This document shows, one piece after another, positions 8,182-16,605 of a stretch of DNA of 64,000 bases; within the stretch, counting starts at the first letter, position 1, and the number at the start of each line of letters is the position of its first letter. The position numbers and the translations under genes were made by a program. The DNA lies in assembly GCF_900250075.1 (NCBI RefSeq), contig NZ_LT977070.1:682001-746000 (forward strand), written 5' to 3'. Source of the stretch: Cupriavidus taiwanensis (GTDB taxonomy: Bacteria; Pseudomonadota; Gammaproteobacteria; Burkholderiales; Burkholderiaceae). The notes beneath the pieces were generated by a model. It searched no databases and had not been told where the DNA came from. It saw only the letters and a program-made list of their open reading frames with translations.

Positions 8182-8580
8182 GGGTGCTCCGGCTTCAAGG
8201 ATGTAACGATTGTTGCACAGGTGCGGCGGCCTGCGCACCGCGTCGGCGCGATGGCGGGCGGATTAACGTCCGCGCCGGCCGGAATCTTTACCCCTGATGA
8301 CACGCGGCCACGTCACTGTCACTTCGCTACAACGCCGGTTCGTCCACATCGTATTTTCCTTACCCGCTTAACGGATCGTGACTTACACTCCGCGCCATAA
8401 CCTCCGGAATTCGGTCGTCCGGAACATAATGAGTAGCGGAGCGCGAGCATGGGACATAGAAGCCCGGCAGTGCGACACGGTGGGAGGGTCAACCTGCCGT
8501 TTCGGGTCATATTCAGGGTCATCCCGGGGGTCGGATCCTACACAGGAATCCGGGCGATCGGGACTCAGGGGGCTGCCGGC
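8182..8580. other. Intergenic region between rpiR-like gene and pilin operon
   Basis: About 400 bases, expected to hold divergent promoters. TACACT at 8384-8389 is a possible -10 element toward the pilin genes, without a good -35. A heptamer GGGTCAT occurs twice about 13 bases apart near 8503-8522. An open frame continues upstream of the pilin start into this region, but its sequence lacks pilin character and the class III leader begins only at 8581. No riboswitch was recognised. Confidence 0.35.
8202..8217. promoter_or_regulatory. Possible autoregulatory operator of the RpiR gene
   Basis: Imperfect inverted repeat TGTAAC-GATT-GTTGCA (one mismatch between arms) located 20-36 bases upstream of the RpiR start codon, in the leader. 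Placement would allow autoregulation. It is short and could be fortuitous. Confidence 0.3.
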
Positions 8581-8997
8581 ATGCGATGCCGGGGCAGGCC
8601 GCTGCATGGCTTCACGCTGATCGAAGTGATGATCACCGTGGCGGTCATCGCCATTCTTGCCGCCGTCGCCATTCCCAACTACAGCCGTTACGTCGTGCGC
8701 TCCAACCGCGCGGCGATCGAGTCCTTCATGCTGGAGGTCGCGGGCGCGCAGGAGCGCTTCCTGGTCGACAACCGCGCCTATGCCGCCGACCTCGGGGCGC
8801 TCGGCATGTCGGTGCCCGCCGGCCTGGCCACGCGCTACGACGTCACGGTGACACCGGGCGCGGCGCCGCCGCCGCGCTACAGCATCGTCGCCACGCCCAA
8901 GGGCAGCCAGCTCAGCGACACCGGTTGCGGCACGCTGACGCTGACCAGCGCCGGCGCCAAGTCCGCGTCGGGCGCAGGCACCGACTGCTGGAACTGA
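8581..8997 (+). CDS. pilE: Type IV pilin-like protein (PilE-type)
   Basis: A 138-residue prepilin starting at the ATG at 8581, which gives a short charged leader MRCRGRPLHG cut before FTLIEVMITVAVIAIL, with the Glu at mature position 5 needed for assembly. The N-terminal helix continues into NYSRYVVRSNRAAIESF and the C-terminal region has a Cys pair (TGCGTL and DCWN) that should close the D-region loop. In many betaproteobacteria this PilE-type minor pilin belongs to the fimT-pilVWXY1 cluster but lies at its end; here it comes first. Whether it is a major or minor subunit cannot be told from sequence; its place in the operon suggests minor. Confidence 0.88.
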   Translation: MRCRGRPLHGFTLIEVMITVAVIAILAAVAIPNYSRYVVRSNRAAIESFMLEVAGAQERFLVDNRAYAADLGALGMSVPAGLATRYDVTVTPGAAPPPRYSIVATPKGSQLSDTGCGTLTLTSAGAKSASGAGTDCWN

Positions 8998-8999
8998 CC

Positions 9000-9494
9000 A
9001 TGCGGCCCAATCTTTCCCGCGCCAATGATCGCCGGCGGCGCGCACGCCGCGGCTTTACGCTGATCGAGCTGCTGTGCGCGTTGTCGGTGCTGGCGATCCT
9101 GGCGGTCGCGGCGGCGCCTTCCTTCGCCGCGCTGATCGCCAGCCAGCGCGTGCGCAGCGCCTCGCTCGACCTGGCCGCGGCGCTGGTGCTGGCGCGCAGC
9201 GAAGCGGTCAAGCGCAATGCCACGGTCTCGCTGGCACCGGCGGGCGCCGCCTGGACGGCAGGGTGGACGGTGAGCGCGGGCGCCGAGACGGTACGTTCGT
9301 TCGGGCCCTATGGCGGGCTGACCATCACGCCCAGTGCGGCCGGCGGCCTGGTGCTTGGCAACGACGGCCGGCTGACCGGCGCGGCGATGACGTTCGAGTT
9401 CGCGCCCGGCGGCGATACCTCGGCCACCACGCGCGTGTGCGTGCAGGTCAGCGAGACCGGCCGCATCGCCTCCACCAACGGAGCCTGCACATGA
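9000..9494 (+). CDS. fimT: Minor pseudopilin FimT/GspH type
   Basis: A 164-residue protein beginning two bases after the previous stop. The leader RRRRARRG precedes FTLIELLCALSVLAILAVAA, a class III prepilin site with Glu5. The rest matches FimT/FimU (GspH domain): LARSEAVKRNATVSL, GWTVSAGAE, VCVQVSETGRIAS and a terminal Cys. FimT/FimU proteins form part of the tip complex that primes type IV pilus assembly and can bind DNA in competent bacteria. The stop overlaps the start of pilV (ATGA). Confidence 0.88.
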   Translation: MRPNLSRANDRRRRARRGFTLIELLCALSVLAILAVAAAPSFAALIASQRVRSASLDLAAALVLARSEAVKRNATVSLAPAGAAWTAGWTVSAGAETVRSFGPYGGLTITPSAAGGLVLGNDGRLTGAAMTFEFAPGGDTSATTRVCVQVSETGRIASTNGACT

Positions 9495-10126
9495 CGCGCA
9501 TCGCCATGACGTGCATCGCCATATCGCGGCGGCGCCTGCCGGCGCGCCGCGCGCAGGCGGGCTTCCTGCTGATCGAAGTGCTGGTGGCGGTGGTGATCCT
9601 GCTGGTCGCGCTGCTGGGCACCGCCGGACTGGTGGCGCGCTCGGGCCAGACCGAGATGGAGTCCTACCAGCGCGTGCAGGCGCTGGCGCTGCTGCAGGAC
9701 ATGGCCGCGCGCCTGAACGCCAACCGCCAGGTGGCAGCGTGCTATGCCAACGGCGCCGCCGGCATGCAGCTGGGCAGCGCGGCCGCGCCGCCCGCCGCAT
9801 GCACACAGGGCAGCGCCGCGCAGAACGCCACCGCCAACGCCGACCTGCAGGCCTGGAACGCGGCCTTGCTCGGCAGCGCCGAGATGCGCCCGGGCGCCAG
9901 CGCAGTCGATCCCGCGCAAGCGGTGGGGGCAATGATCGGCGCGCGCGGCTGCATCGAGACCGTCGACGCGGTCAACCAGGTCTACCGCATCACCGTGGCG
10001 TGGCAGGGGCTGGCCACCACCGGCGCGCCGGCGCTTGGCTGCGGCAAGGACCAGTACGGCAACGACGCCTATCGCCGCGCGGTCAGCACGCAGATCCGCA
10101 TCGGCACCCTCGGGACCGTGTCATGA
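9491..10126 (+). CDS. pilV: Type IV pilus minor pilin PilV
   Basis: A 211-residue prepilin. The leader ends ARRAQAG, followed by FLLIEVLVAVVILLVALLG with Glu5, and then the PilV-like segment GLVARSGQTEMESYQRVQALALLQDM with Leu/Asn-rich helix. The body contains several Cys (VAACYANG, PAACTQG, ARGCIE, LGCGK) that may pair. PilV acts with FimT, PilW and PilX in the priming complex under the PilY1 adhesin. It overlaps fimT and pilW by four bases at each end, showing tight coupling. Confidence 0.87.
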   Translation: MTRIAMTCIAISRRRLPARRAQAGFLLIEVLVAVVILLVALLGTAGLVARSGQTEMESYQRVQALALLQDMAARLNANRQVAACYANGAAGMQLGSAAAPPAACTQGSAAQNATANADLQAWNAALLGSAEMRPGASAVDPAQAVGAMIGARGCIETVDAVNQVYRITVAWQGLATTGAPALGCGKDQYGNDAYRRAVSTQIRIGTLGTVS

Positions 10127-11193
10127 CCGCGCCGCATTTTTCCGTGCCTTCATCCCGCGCCCGCGCCCGCGCCGCGCGCCTGCGCCGCCAGCGCGGCATC
10201 TCGCTGGTCGAGCTGATGATCGGCATCACCATCGGCCTGGTGCTGCTGACCGCGCTGGCCAGCCTGTATTACGCCAACAGCCTGTCGCGCACCGAGTTCG
10301 CCAAATCGGCCGAACAGGTGGAGAACGGGCGCTATGCGCTGGAGCAGATCCGGCGCGAGGTGGAGCTGGCGGGGTTCTTTGGGGTGGGCAATATCGCGCG
10401 CGGCAACAAGGCCGCGGAGCCGGCGCTGTGCGCGACCGACCCGGCTGCTTTGGGCTTCTCGTTCACCGCCGAAACCGTGCCGTTGGCACTGACCGGCTAT
10501 GCGCCCGGCGTGGTGGCCCCGTGCCTGCCGGATCTGGCGCCAACCTCGGAGGTGCTGGTGGTGCGGCGCGTCTCGACCACACCGGTGGTGGCGCCCGCGC
10601 CCGGATCGGCTTACCTGCAGGTCTCGGCCTGTTCGCAGGACGCGCAGAACTTCGTCTTCGACGCGAGCGGCGCGGCGGCCTTCGCGCTGCGCACCAAGGC
10701 CTGTGATGCGGCACAGCCGGCCGAATTGCGCCGGGCCATGGTGCGCATCTTTTACCTGGCCGGCTGCGACCGTTGCAGCAACGGCGGCGACGGCATTCCC
10801 ACGCTGAAGATGGCCGAGCTGGTCAACGGCGCGTTCCAGTCGCGCTCGGTGGCGCAGGGCGTGCAGGACATGCATGTGCAGTACGGGGTGGACCAGGACA
10901 GTAACGGCTCGGCTGACTGCTATGTGACCGATCCGCGCGCCAACAACAGCGCCGTGTGCACCGCGGTGCCGGGTTATGACTGGGGCGTGGTGATCAACAA
11001 CCTGGCCAATGTCACCACCGTGCGCGTGCACTTGCTGGCGCGCACGCTGAAGCCTTCCGGCGGCCATACCGACAAACGCACCTACGAAATCGGCCGCGCG
11101 GTGGCCTCGGGTCCGTTCAACGACGGCTACAAGCGCCACGTCTACGCCCAGGTGGCGCGGCTGGTCAACGTGGCCGGCCTGCGAGAGCAATGA
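10123..11193 (+). CDS. pilW: Type IV pilus assembly protein PilW
   Basis: A 356-residue minor pilin. After the basic leader RARAARLRRQRG comes ISLVELMIGITIGLVLLTAL with Glu5; the helix continues LYYANSLSRTEFAKSAEQVENGRYALEQ in two parts typical of PilW. The large globular part has many Cys (CATD, CLPD, CSQD, CDAA, CDRCSNGGDG, CYVTD, CTAVPG), likely in disulfides. It ends with the PilW-like stretch KRHVYAQVARLVNVAGLREQ. PilW joins the periplasmic priming complex. It overlaps pilV and pilX by four bases. Confidence 0.88.
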   Translation: MTAPHFSVPSSRARARAARLRRQRGISLVELMIGITIGLVLLTALASLYYANSLSRTEFAKSAEQVENGRYALEQIRREVELAGFFGVGNIARGNKAAEPALCATDPAALGFSFTAETVPLALTGYAPGVVAPCLPDLAPTSEVLVVRRVSTTPVVAPAPGSAYLQVSACSQDAQNFVFDASGAAAFALRTKACDAAQPAELRRAMVRIFYLAGCDRCSNGGDGIPTLKMAELVNGAFQSRSVAQGVQDMHVQYGVDQDSNGSADCYVTDPRANNSAVCTAVPGYDWGVVINNLANVTTVRVHLLARTLKPSGGHTDKRTYEIGRAVASGPFNDGYKRHVYAQVARLVNVAGLREQ

Positions 11194-11780
11194 CGCCATA
11201 CCGGCACAACACTGCGATGAGAACCATGACCAAGTCAACCGGCGGCGCGCTGCGCCGCAGTCAATCCGGGGTCACGCTGGTGGTGACGCTGGTGTTCATG
11301 GTGATGTTCCTGATGATCGCGGTGGCCATGGTCAATTCCGGACTGATCAACGTCAAAGTGGCATCCAACCAGCAGCACAGCGCCGAGGCGCGCGACGTGG
11401 CGCAGCAGGCGATCGAGCAGGTGATCAGCGACGACTTCACCAAGGCGCCGGTGGCGGTGGACGTGCCAGTCGACGTGACGGGCGACGGCACCGCGGATTA
11501 CGTGGCGCAGGTGGCCGTGCCGACCTGCGTGACCAGCAAGCCGGTAGCCAAGGTGATCGATCCGGAGAAGCATCCCGAGGATGCCGAATGCACGCTCGGC
11601 AGCAGTACCGGCAACGGCAATCTCGTGGTGGGCCCGGGCGGCGCCAACGTGGTCAGCTCGCTTTGCAACGATACGCAGTGGGATGTCGCCGCCACAGTCA
11701 ATGACGCCAACACCGGCACGGTCGCGACGGTGCACCAGGGCGTGGCCGTGCGCACGCTGTATGGCTCCACGTGCCCCTGA
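11190..11780 (+). CDS. pilX: Type IV pilus assembly protein PilX
   Basis: A 196-residue protein whose N-terminus carries a basic leader (TKSTGGALRRSQSG) and the hydrophobic helix VTLVVTLVFMVMFLMIAVAM. Position 5 after the predicted cleavage is Val rather than Glu, as often seen in PilX, which sits at the tip and need not contact a lower subunit in the usual way. SGLINVKVASNQQHSAEARD follows. The remaining part has three to four Cys. Two later Met codons could also start the gene, but the first overlaps pilW (ATGA), as do the other joints of this operon. Confidence 0.83.
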   Translation: MTPYRHNTAMRTMTKSTGGALRRSQSGVTLVVTLVFMVMFLMIAVAMVNSGLINVKVASNQQHSAEARDVAQQAIEQVISDDFTKAPVAVDVPVDVTGDGTADYVAQVAVPTCVTSKPVAKVIDPEKHPEDAECTLGSSTGNGNLVVGPGGANVVSSLCNDTQWDVAATVNDANTGTVATVHQGVAVRTLYGSTCP

Positions 11781-11821
11781 TTGCCATGGGCGAGACCGAG
11801 ATCCTGAAAGGAAGAACCAGC

Positions 11822-14800
11822 ATGTCCATGCCCGCCCGCCGGCTTCGCGCCTATGCCGCCTGTGCCACGGCCCTGCTCGGGCTGGCCGCCGCGCCTGCGG
11901 CGCTGGCCGAAGACATCGACCTGTTCACCGGGCTGCAGAGCAACGCCGGCGCGCGCCCGAACGTGCTGCTGATCCTGGACAACGCCTCGGCCTGGAACGC
12001 CAATGCGCAGGTCGATTGCGAAACCCCGGGCGTGGTGGGCCCGAACAACCTGAACAACAACGTCGGCGCCGAGCAGTGCGCGCTGTACAAGGCGGTGTCG
12101 GACCTGATCCGTGACCCCAATACCGTCGGCAAGATCAACCTCGGCGTGATGATGTTCGGCGGCAGCAATAACTCCGGCGCCCAGTTCCGCTTCCCGAACG
12201 TTACGCCGCCGACCGCGCCGTCCGGGCTGGTGCTGCTCGACCAGGCGGGCGGCGAGCAGATGCTGGCGTTCATCAAGAGCATCGACCGCACCAAGGACAG
12301 CTCCAACAACTCGCAGGTCGGCGGCGCCATGCAGGAAGCGTGGGCGTTCTTCTCCGGCAAGACCGGGCTGTCGGGCACCACCTACAAGTCGCCGATCAGC
12401 AATCCGTGCCAGAAGAACTTCATCATCTACATTGCCAACGCGCTCAACAACGGCAAGCCGCAGGACACCGGTCAGGACGCCTACAACAAGCTCCGGGAGG
12501 CGGGCGCCACCGCCGCGCAGCTGACACCGATCCCGCTGTCCAGAGCCAACAACATCGACAACTGGGGCGATGAATGGGCACGCTTTCTCAACGGCATGGA
12601 CCTGAACGCCGCCAACAACGCGGGTTCGGCCACGGCGACGCGCCAGAACATCATCACCTACACCATTGGCGTCACTGACGGCAGCAAGCAGAGCCAGGAC
12701 TACCTGGAGTTCGTCAACAGCATGGCCAGCAAGGGCGGCGGCGGCAACTTCACGGTGCGTGCCGGCGACGACGACGCGTTGGCCAAGGCGCTGAAGGACA
12801 TCTTCAACGAGATGCAGGCGGTCAACAACGTGTTCGCCTCGGTCAGCCTGCCGGTCAGCGTGAACGGGCAGGGCTCGTACCTGAACCAGGTCTACATCGG
12901 CATGTTCCGCCCCGATGGCAAGGCACGTCCGCGCTGGGTCGGCAACCTCAAGCAATACAAGCTGGGTTACGACACCAATGGCAACCTGGTGTTGCTCGAC
13001 GCCGGCACGCCGGGCGGCACCGAGCAGACGTCAAAGAACGCGATCAGCAATGCCAGCACCGGCTTTATCTCGCCCAATGCGCGCAGCTACTGGACCGAGG
13101 ATCCGCCAAAGCAGGTTGGCAGTTCCAGTATCGTCACGGACTGGCCCGCCGACGGCTTCTGGAAGAATGCCTCGGCGCAACTGCGCAACGCCAAGGATGC
13201 GCCCGACGGCGAGATTGTCGAGAAGGGCGGCGCCGGCGAAATGCTGCGCGCCGACTACCTCACCAGCCAGAGCGGGCGCCGGCTGCTGACCTGCGCCAAT
13301 GCCAAATGCAGCAAGGACACGGCGCTGACCAACTTCAATACCGCCAACAGGGCGCTGACCGAGGGCGACGGCCCGTCGCTGCTGAAGACCACCGCGGCGG
13401 ACGTGGCCAATATGATCGAATGGGTGCGCGGCAAGGACGTTTTTGCCGCGTTGACCGGCACTGACCCGAAGAAGGAGTCCGAGCCCGGCCCCGGCGGCAA
13501 CGTCACGGTGCGCGGCTCGATCCACGGCGACGTGCTGCATTCGCGCCCGGTGGTGGTCGACTACGGCGGCAGCACCGGCGTGGTGGTGTTCTACGGCGCC
13601 AATGACGGCGTGTTCCATGCTGTCAACGGCAACCGCACCGGCGCGATTTCCACCACCGCCGGCCAGGTGCGCGCCGGCGGCGAGCTGTGGGGCTTTGTCG
13701 CCCCCGAGTTCTACGGCAAGCTGGCGCGCCTCTACAACAACGCGCCAGAGGTGCGGCTGACGGGCAGCCCGCAGGACACCGCCGAGGTCCAGTTCAAGCC
13801 GCGCGACTATTTCTTCGACGGCACCACCACGGTCTACCAGAACCTGAGCAACCCGGCCGCGCCGCAGGTGACCATCTACCTGACCGCGCGGCGCGGCGGC
13901 CGCTTGGTGTATGCGCTCGACGTCAGCGATCCGGCGCAGCCGAAGTACCTGTGGAGCAAGACCAGTGCCGATATCCCGGAACTGGGCCAGACCTGGTCGC
14001 AGCCGCGCGTGATGCGCGTGCGCGGCTACGCCACGCCGGTGCTGATCATGGGCGCCGGCTACGACCCCGACGGCGAAGACGCAGACCCGGCGTTCGAAGG
14101 CGATGCCACCGCGACCAACAAGCAGGGCCGCGGCGTGATCGTGCTCAATGCCGCGACCGGCGATGTGGTCTGGGCTGCGCTGGGCAGCTGCGCCGGCATC
14201 ACCACCGGCACCTGCGTCACCATCGACAGCCGTGCGATCCCTTCTGACGTTGCGGTGGTCGACCGCAACGGCGACGGCTATGCCGACAAGGCCTACGTCG
14301 GCGACGTGGGCGGCAATGTCTGGCGCATCGACTTCGGCGCGCTGGAAACCGACGTGCCGTCGAAATGGACCATCGGCAAGCTGGCCCAGCTGGGCGGGGC
14401 GGTGAACACCAATGACGCGCGCAAGTTCCTCTATCCGCCCGACGTGGTCGCCACCGGCAAGTACGATGCCGTGATGATCGCCTCGGGCGACCGCGAGAAG
14501 CCGCTGTATTCGCTGAGCCAGACCTCGGGCGCGGCGCAGAACGTGCGCAACCGCTTCTACATGATCAAGGACCCGAACGTCGACGGCAAACCGCCGTCCA
14601 CGTGGGCCGCGATCAGGGAGGCCGATCTGGTCGATGCGACCAGCGTGGCCTACCGCGATAGCGCGGTGGCGAGCGGCTTCTACCTGTCGCTTGCCCCCGG
14701 CGAGAAGGCGGTCAATGCGCCGCTGACGGTGGCGGGCTACACCTACTTCGGTACCAACACGCCTTCCAAGGTCTTGCCCGGCGCCTGCTACCCAGACCTG

Positions 14801-15091
14801 GGCGAGGCGCGGGGCTACGCGGTGTCGTTTTTGACCGGGCTTGGCATGAACAACGGGCCGCGCTATGTCATCTTCGACAACGGCGGGCTGCCGCCGTCTC
14901 CGGTGTTCGGCATGGTGTCGGTCACGCAGACCGACGGCTCGACCCGGCTGGTGCCGGTGCTGATCGGTGGCGGCAAGGCGGGCGGCACCGGCGGCGATGA
15001 CAAGTCTTCGCTGGGCGGCCAGGAAGTGAAGCCCGCCAGTGCCGGCAAGCGCAAGCGCACCTACTGGTACACGCAGAGCGACAAGACCTGA
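11822..15091 (+). CDS. pilY1: Type IV pilus tip adhesin/assembly protein PilY1
   Basis: A 1089-residue exported protein started at ATG 11822 after AAAGGAAG; residues 1-28 are the signal peptide (ending ALA). The N-terminal half begins with a VWA-like domain (RPNVLLILDNASAW) whose metal-site motif is degenerate: DNASA instead of D-x-S-x-S. The C-terminal half is the PilY1 beta-propeller, with repeated blocks such as VVVFYGANDGVFHAVNG and YLTARRGGRLVYALDVSDP. A calcium-binding loop DRNGDGYAD lies at residues 814-822, matching the loop that controls pilus extension and retraction in Pseudomonas. PilY1 sits at the pilus tip and supports assembly, adhesion and surface sensing. It ends the pilin operon. 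Confidence 0.93.
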   Translation: MSMPARRLRAYAACATALLGLAAAPAALAEDIDLFTGLQSNAGARPNVLLILDNASAWNANAQVDCETPGVVGPNNLNNNVGAEQCALYKAVSDLIRDPNTVGKINLGVMMFGGSNNSGAQFRFPNVTPPTAPSGLVLLDQAGGEQMLAFIKSIDRTKDSSNNSQVGGAMQEAWAFFSGKTGLSGTTYKSPISNPCQKNFIIYIANALNNGKPQDTGQDAYNKLREAGATAAQLTPIPLSRANNIDNWGDEWARFLNGMDLNAANNAGSATATRQNIITYTIGVTDGSKQSQDYLEFVNSMASKGGGGNFTVRAGDDDALAKALKDIFNEMQAVNNVFASVSLPVSVNGQGSYLNQVYIGMFRPDGKARPRWVGNLKQYKLGYDTNGNLVLLDAGTPGGTEQTSKNAISNASTGFISPNARSYWTEDPPKQVGSSSIVTDWPADGFWKNASAQLRNAKDAPDGEIVEKGGAGEMLRADYLTSQSGRRLLTCANAKCSKDTALTNFNTANRALTEGDGPSLLKTTAADVANMIEWVRGKDVFAALTGTDPKKESEPGPGGNVTVRGSIHGDVLHSRPVVVDYGGSTGVVVFYGANDGVFHAVNGNRTGAISTTAGQVRAGGELWGFVAPEFYGKLARLYNNAPEVRLTGSPQDTAEVQFKPRDYFFDGTTTVYQNLSNPAAPQVTIYLTARRGGRLVYALDVSDPAQPKYLWSKTSADIPELGQTWSQPRVMRVRGYATPVLIMGAGYDPDGEDADPAFEGDATATNKQGRGVIVLNAATGDVVWAALGSCAGITTGTCVTIDSRAIPSDVAVVDRNGDGYADKAYVGDVGGNVWRIDFGALETDVPSKWTIGKLAQLGGAVNTNDARKFLYPPDVVATGKYDAVMIASGDREKPLYSLSQTSGAAQNVRNRFYMIKDPNVDGKPPSTWAAIREADLVDATSVAYRDSAVASGFYLSLAPGEKAVNAPLTVAGYTYFGTNTPSKVLPGACYPDLGEARGYAVSFLTGLGMNNGPRYVIFDNGGLPPSPVFGMVSVTQTDGSTRLVPVLIGGGKAGGTGGDDKSSLGGQEVKPASAGKRKRTYWYTQSDKT

Positions 15092-15109
15092 GCGCCAGCC
15101 CTAGCACCG

Positions 15110-16594
15110 CTACCGGGGCGCTGCCGCCATCGCGGCTTCCTCTTCCCACCACCCACCCCCCAGCGCCTGCAGCAGCGCCGCCGAATCCGCCAGCCGGTCG
15201 GCGCGCGCCTGCGCCAGTTCCAGCGCGGCCTGGCGCGACTGCCGCTCGGCATCCAGCAGCACCAGCTGGCTGACGCCGCCGAGCCGGTACTGCTCCGACA
15301 CCACCGCCAGCGTATCGCGCGCCTGGCGCGCGCTGTCGGCGCGTTCGCGCAGCGCGGCGGCGTCGGCCTCGAGCGCGCGCAGCGCGTCGGCGACATTCTG
15401 CAGGCCCTGCAGCACGGCTTGCCGGTACGCGGCCAGCGACTGCTCATACGCCGCTTCCGCCGCGCGCTTGCGCGCCTGCAGCTCGCCGCCGCGGAACACC
15501 GGCTGCACCAGGCCCGCGGCCAGGCTCCAGACGTTTAGGCTGCTGAACAGGTCGCGTGCCGCGGTGGCCTGAGTGCCGCCGCTGGCGCTCAGCGTGACCT
15601 GCGGATAGAGGTTGGCGGTGGCCACGCCGATATTGGCCGAGGCCTGGTGCAGCAGCGCCTCGGCCGCGCGGATATCGGGCCGGCGGCGCGCCAGCGTCGC
15701 GGGCAGGCTCACCGGCAGCGTGTCGGGCAGGTGCATGGCATCGAGATGGAATTCCGGCAGCGCGGCCGCGGCCGGGGTCTGGCCGGTGTAGACCGCGAGC
15801 TGGTGCCGGGTGGCATCGAGCTGGCGCTGCAGCGCCGGCACCAGCGCCTGGGTTTGCGCCAGCTCCGCGCGCCGGCGCTGCACCTCGACGCGCGCGACGC
15901 CGCCCGCGCGCAGGCGCGCCTCGGTGATGCCGAGCTGGCGCTGCTGCGCCGCCACCATCGCGGCGGTGTCGGCCAGCTGCGCGCGCAGGCCGGCTTCGCG
16001 GATGGCTGCGGTGGCGACGTTGGCGGCCAGCGCCAGGCGCGCGGCCTCGAGCTCGTAGCGCTGGTAGTCCACCACGGCCTGCAGGCCTTCCAGCTCGCGC
16101 CGCTGGCCGCCGAACAGATCCAGCGCGTACGAAACCTGCACCGTCGCGCCGTACAGCGTGAACGGGCCGGGGCTGGGGATGCCGGTGATGCCAAGCGACT
16201 GGAAATCGACCTGCTGGCGCGAGGTGTCCAGCTTCGCGTCGATGGCAGGCCAGCGCGTCGCGCCGGTGCGCGCGGCCAGGTTCTCCTGCGCTTCCAGCAG
16301 CCGCGCGCGGGCCTGCGCCAGCGTCGGGCTGGCCACCAGCGCGCCGCGGATGGTGGCATCCAGCGCCGGGCTGCGGAACAGCGTCCACCACTGCGCCGGG
16401 ACGTCGGCGCCGGCCGCCAGCGTCTGCGCGTGGGCCTGGCCGGGGGCGTCGGCACTGTCCGCCGCGACGGTCGCAACCGGCTGCGGACCCGGCACGTAGC
16501 CGGCGTCGTCCGGCGGCGCGGGCACGCGGAAATCGGGCCCGACCGCGCAGCCGCACAGCAGCGCGGCGGCGAACAGGGATGTGAGTCGTTGCAT
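15110..16594 (-). CDS. NodT-family outer membrane efflux lipoprotein
   Basis: A 494-residue TolC-like outer membrane channel. The ATG at 16594 follows AAGGAGCTGGCC and gives a lipoprotein signal ending in LLCGC, then AVGPDFRVPAPP, the NodT hallmark. Two OEP domains with long coiled-coil helices follow (LEAQENLAARTGATRWP; LARRRPDIRAAEALLHQAS; VTLSASGG). It provides the exit duct for the adjacent ABC exporter, starting 11 bases after the permease gene. It is last in the operon tetR-hlyD-ABC-permease-OMF. Confidence 0.92.
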   Translation of the reverse strand: MQRLTSLFAAALLCGCAVGPDFRVPAPPDDAGYVPGPQPVATVAADSADAPGQAHAQTLAAGADVPAQWWTLFRSPALDATIRGALVASPTLAQARARLLEAQENLAARTGATRWPAIDAKLDTSRQQVDFQSLGITGIPSPGPFTLYGATVQVSYALDLFGGQRRELEGLQAVVDYQRYELEAARLALAANVATAAIREAGLRAQLADTAAMVAAQQRQLGITEARLRAGGVARVEVQRRRAELAQTQALVPALQRQLDATRHQLAVYTGQTPAAAALPEFHLDAMHLPDTLPVSLPATLARRRPDIRAAEALLHQASANIGVATANLYPQVTLSASGGTQATAARDLFSSLNVWSLAAGLVQPVFRGGELQARKRAAEAAYEQSLAAYRQAVLQGLQNVADALRALEADAAALRERADSARQARDTLAVVSEQYRLGGVSQLVLLDAERQSRQAALELAQARADRLADSAALLQALGGGWWEEEAAMAAAPR

Positions 16595-16605
16595 GGCCAG
16601 CTCCT

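Noticed and set aside
8449..8580. Extended N-terminus for the PilE-type pilin
   Set aside because: The extra 44 residues would bury the prepilin cleavage site; ATG 8581 gives a normal ten-residue leader.
2325..15091. Functional link between the diguanylate cyclase and the PilY1 pilus cluster
   Set aside because: Both relate to surface behaviour in other bacteria, but they lie 5 kb apart with unrelated genes between; proximity alone does not support it.
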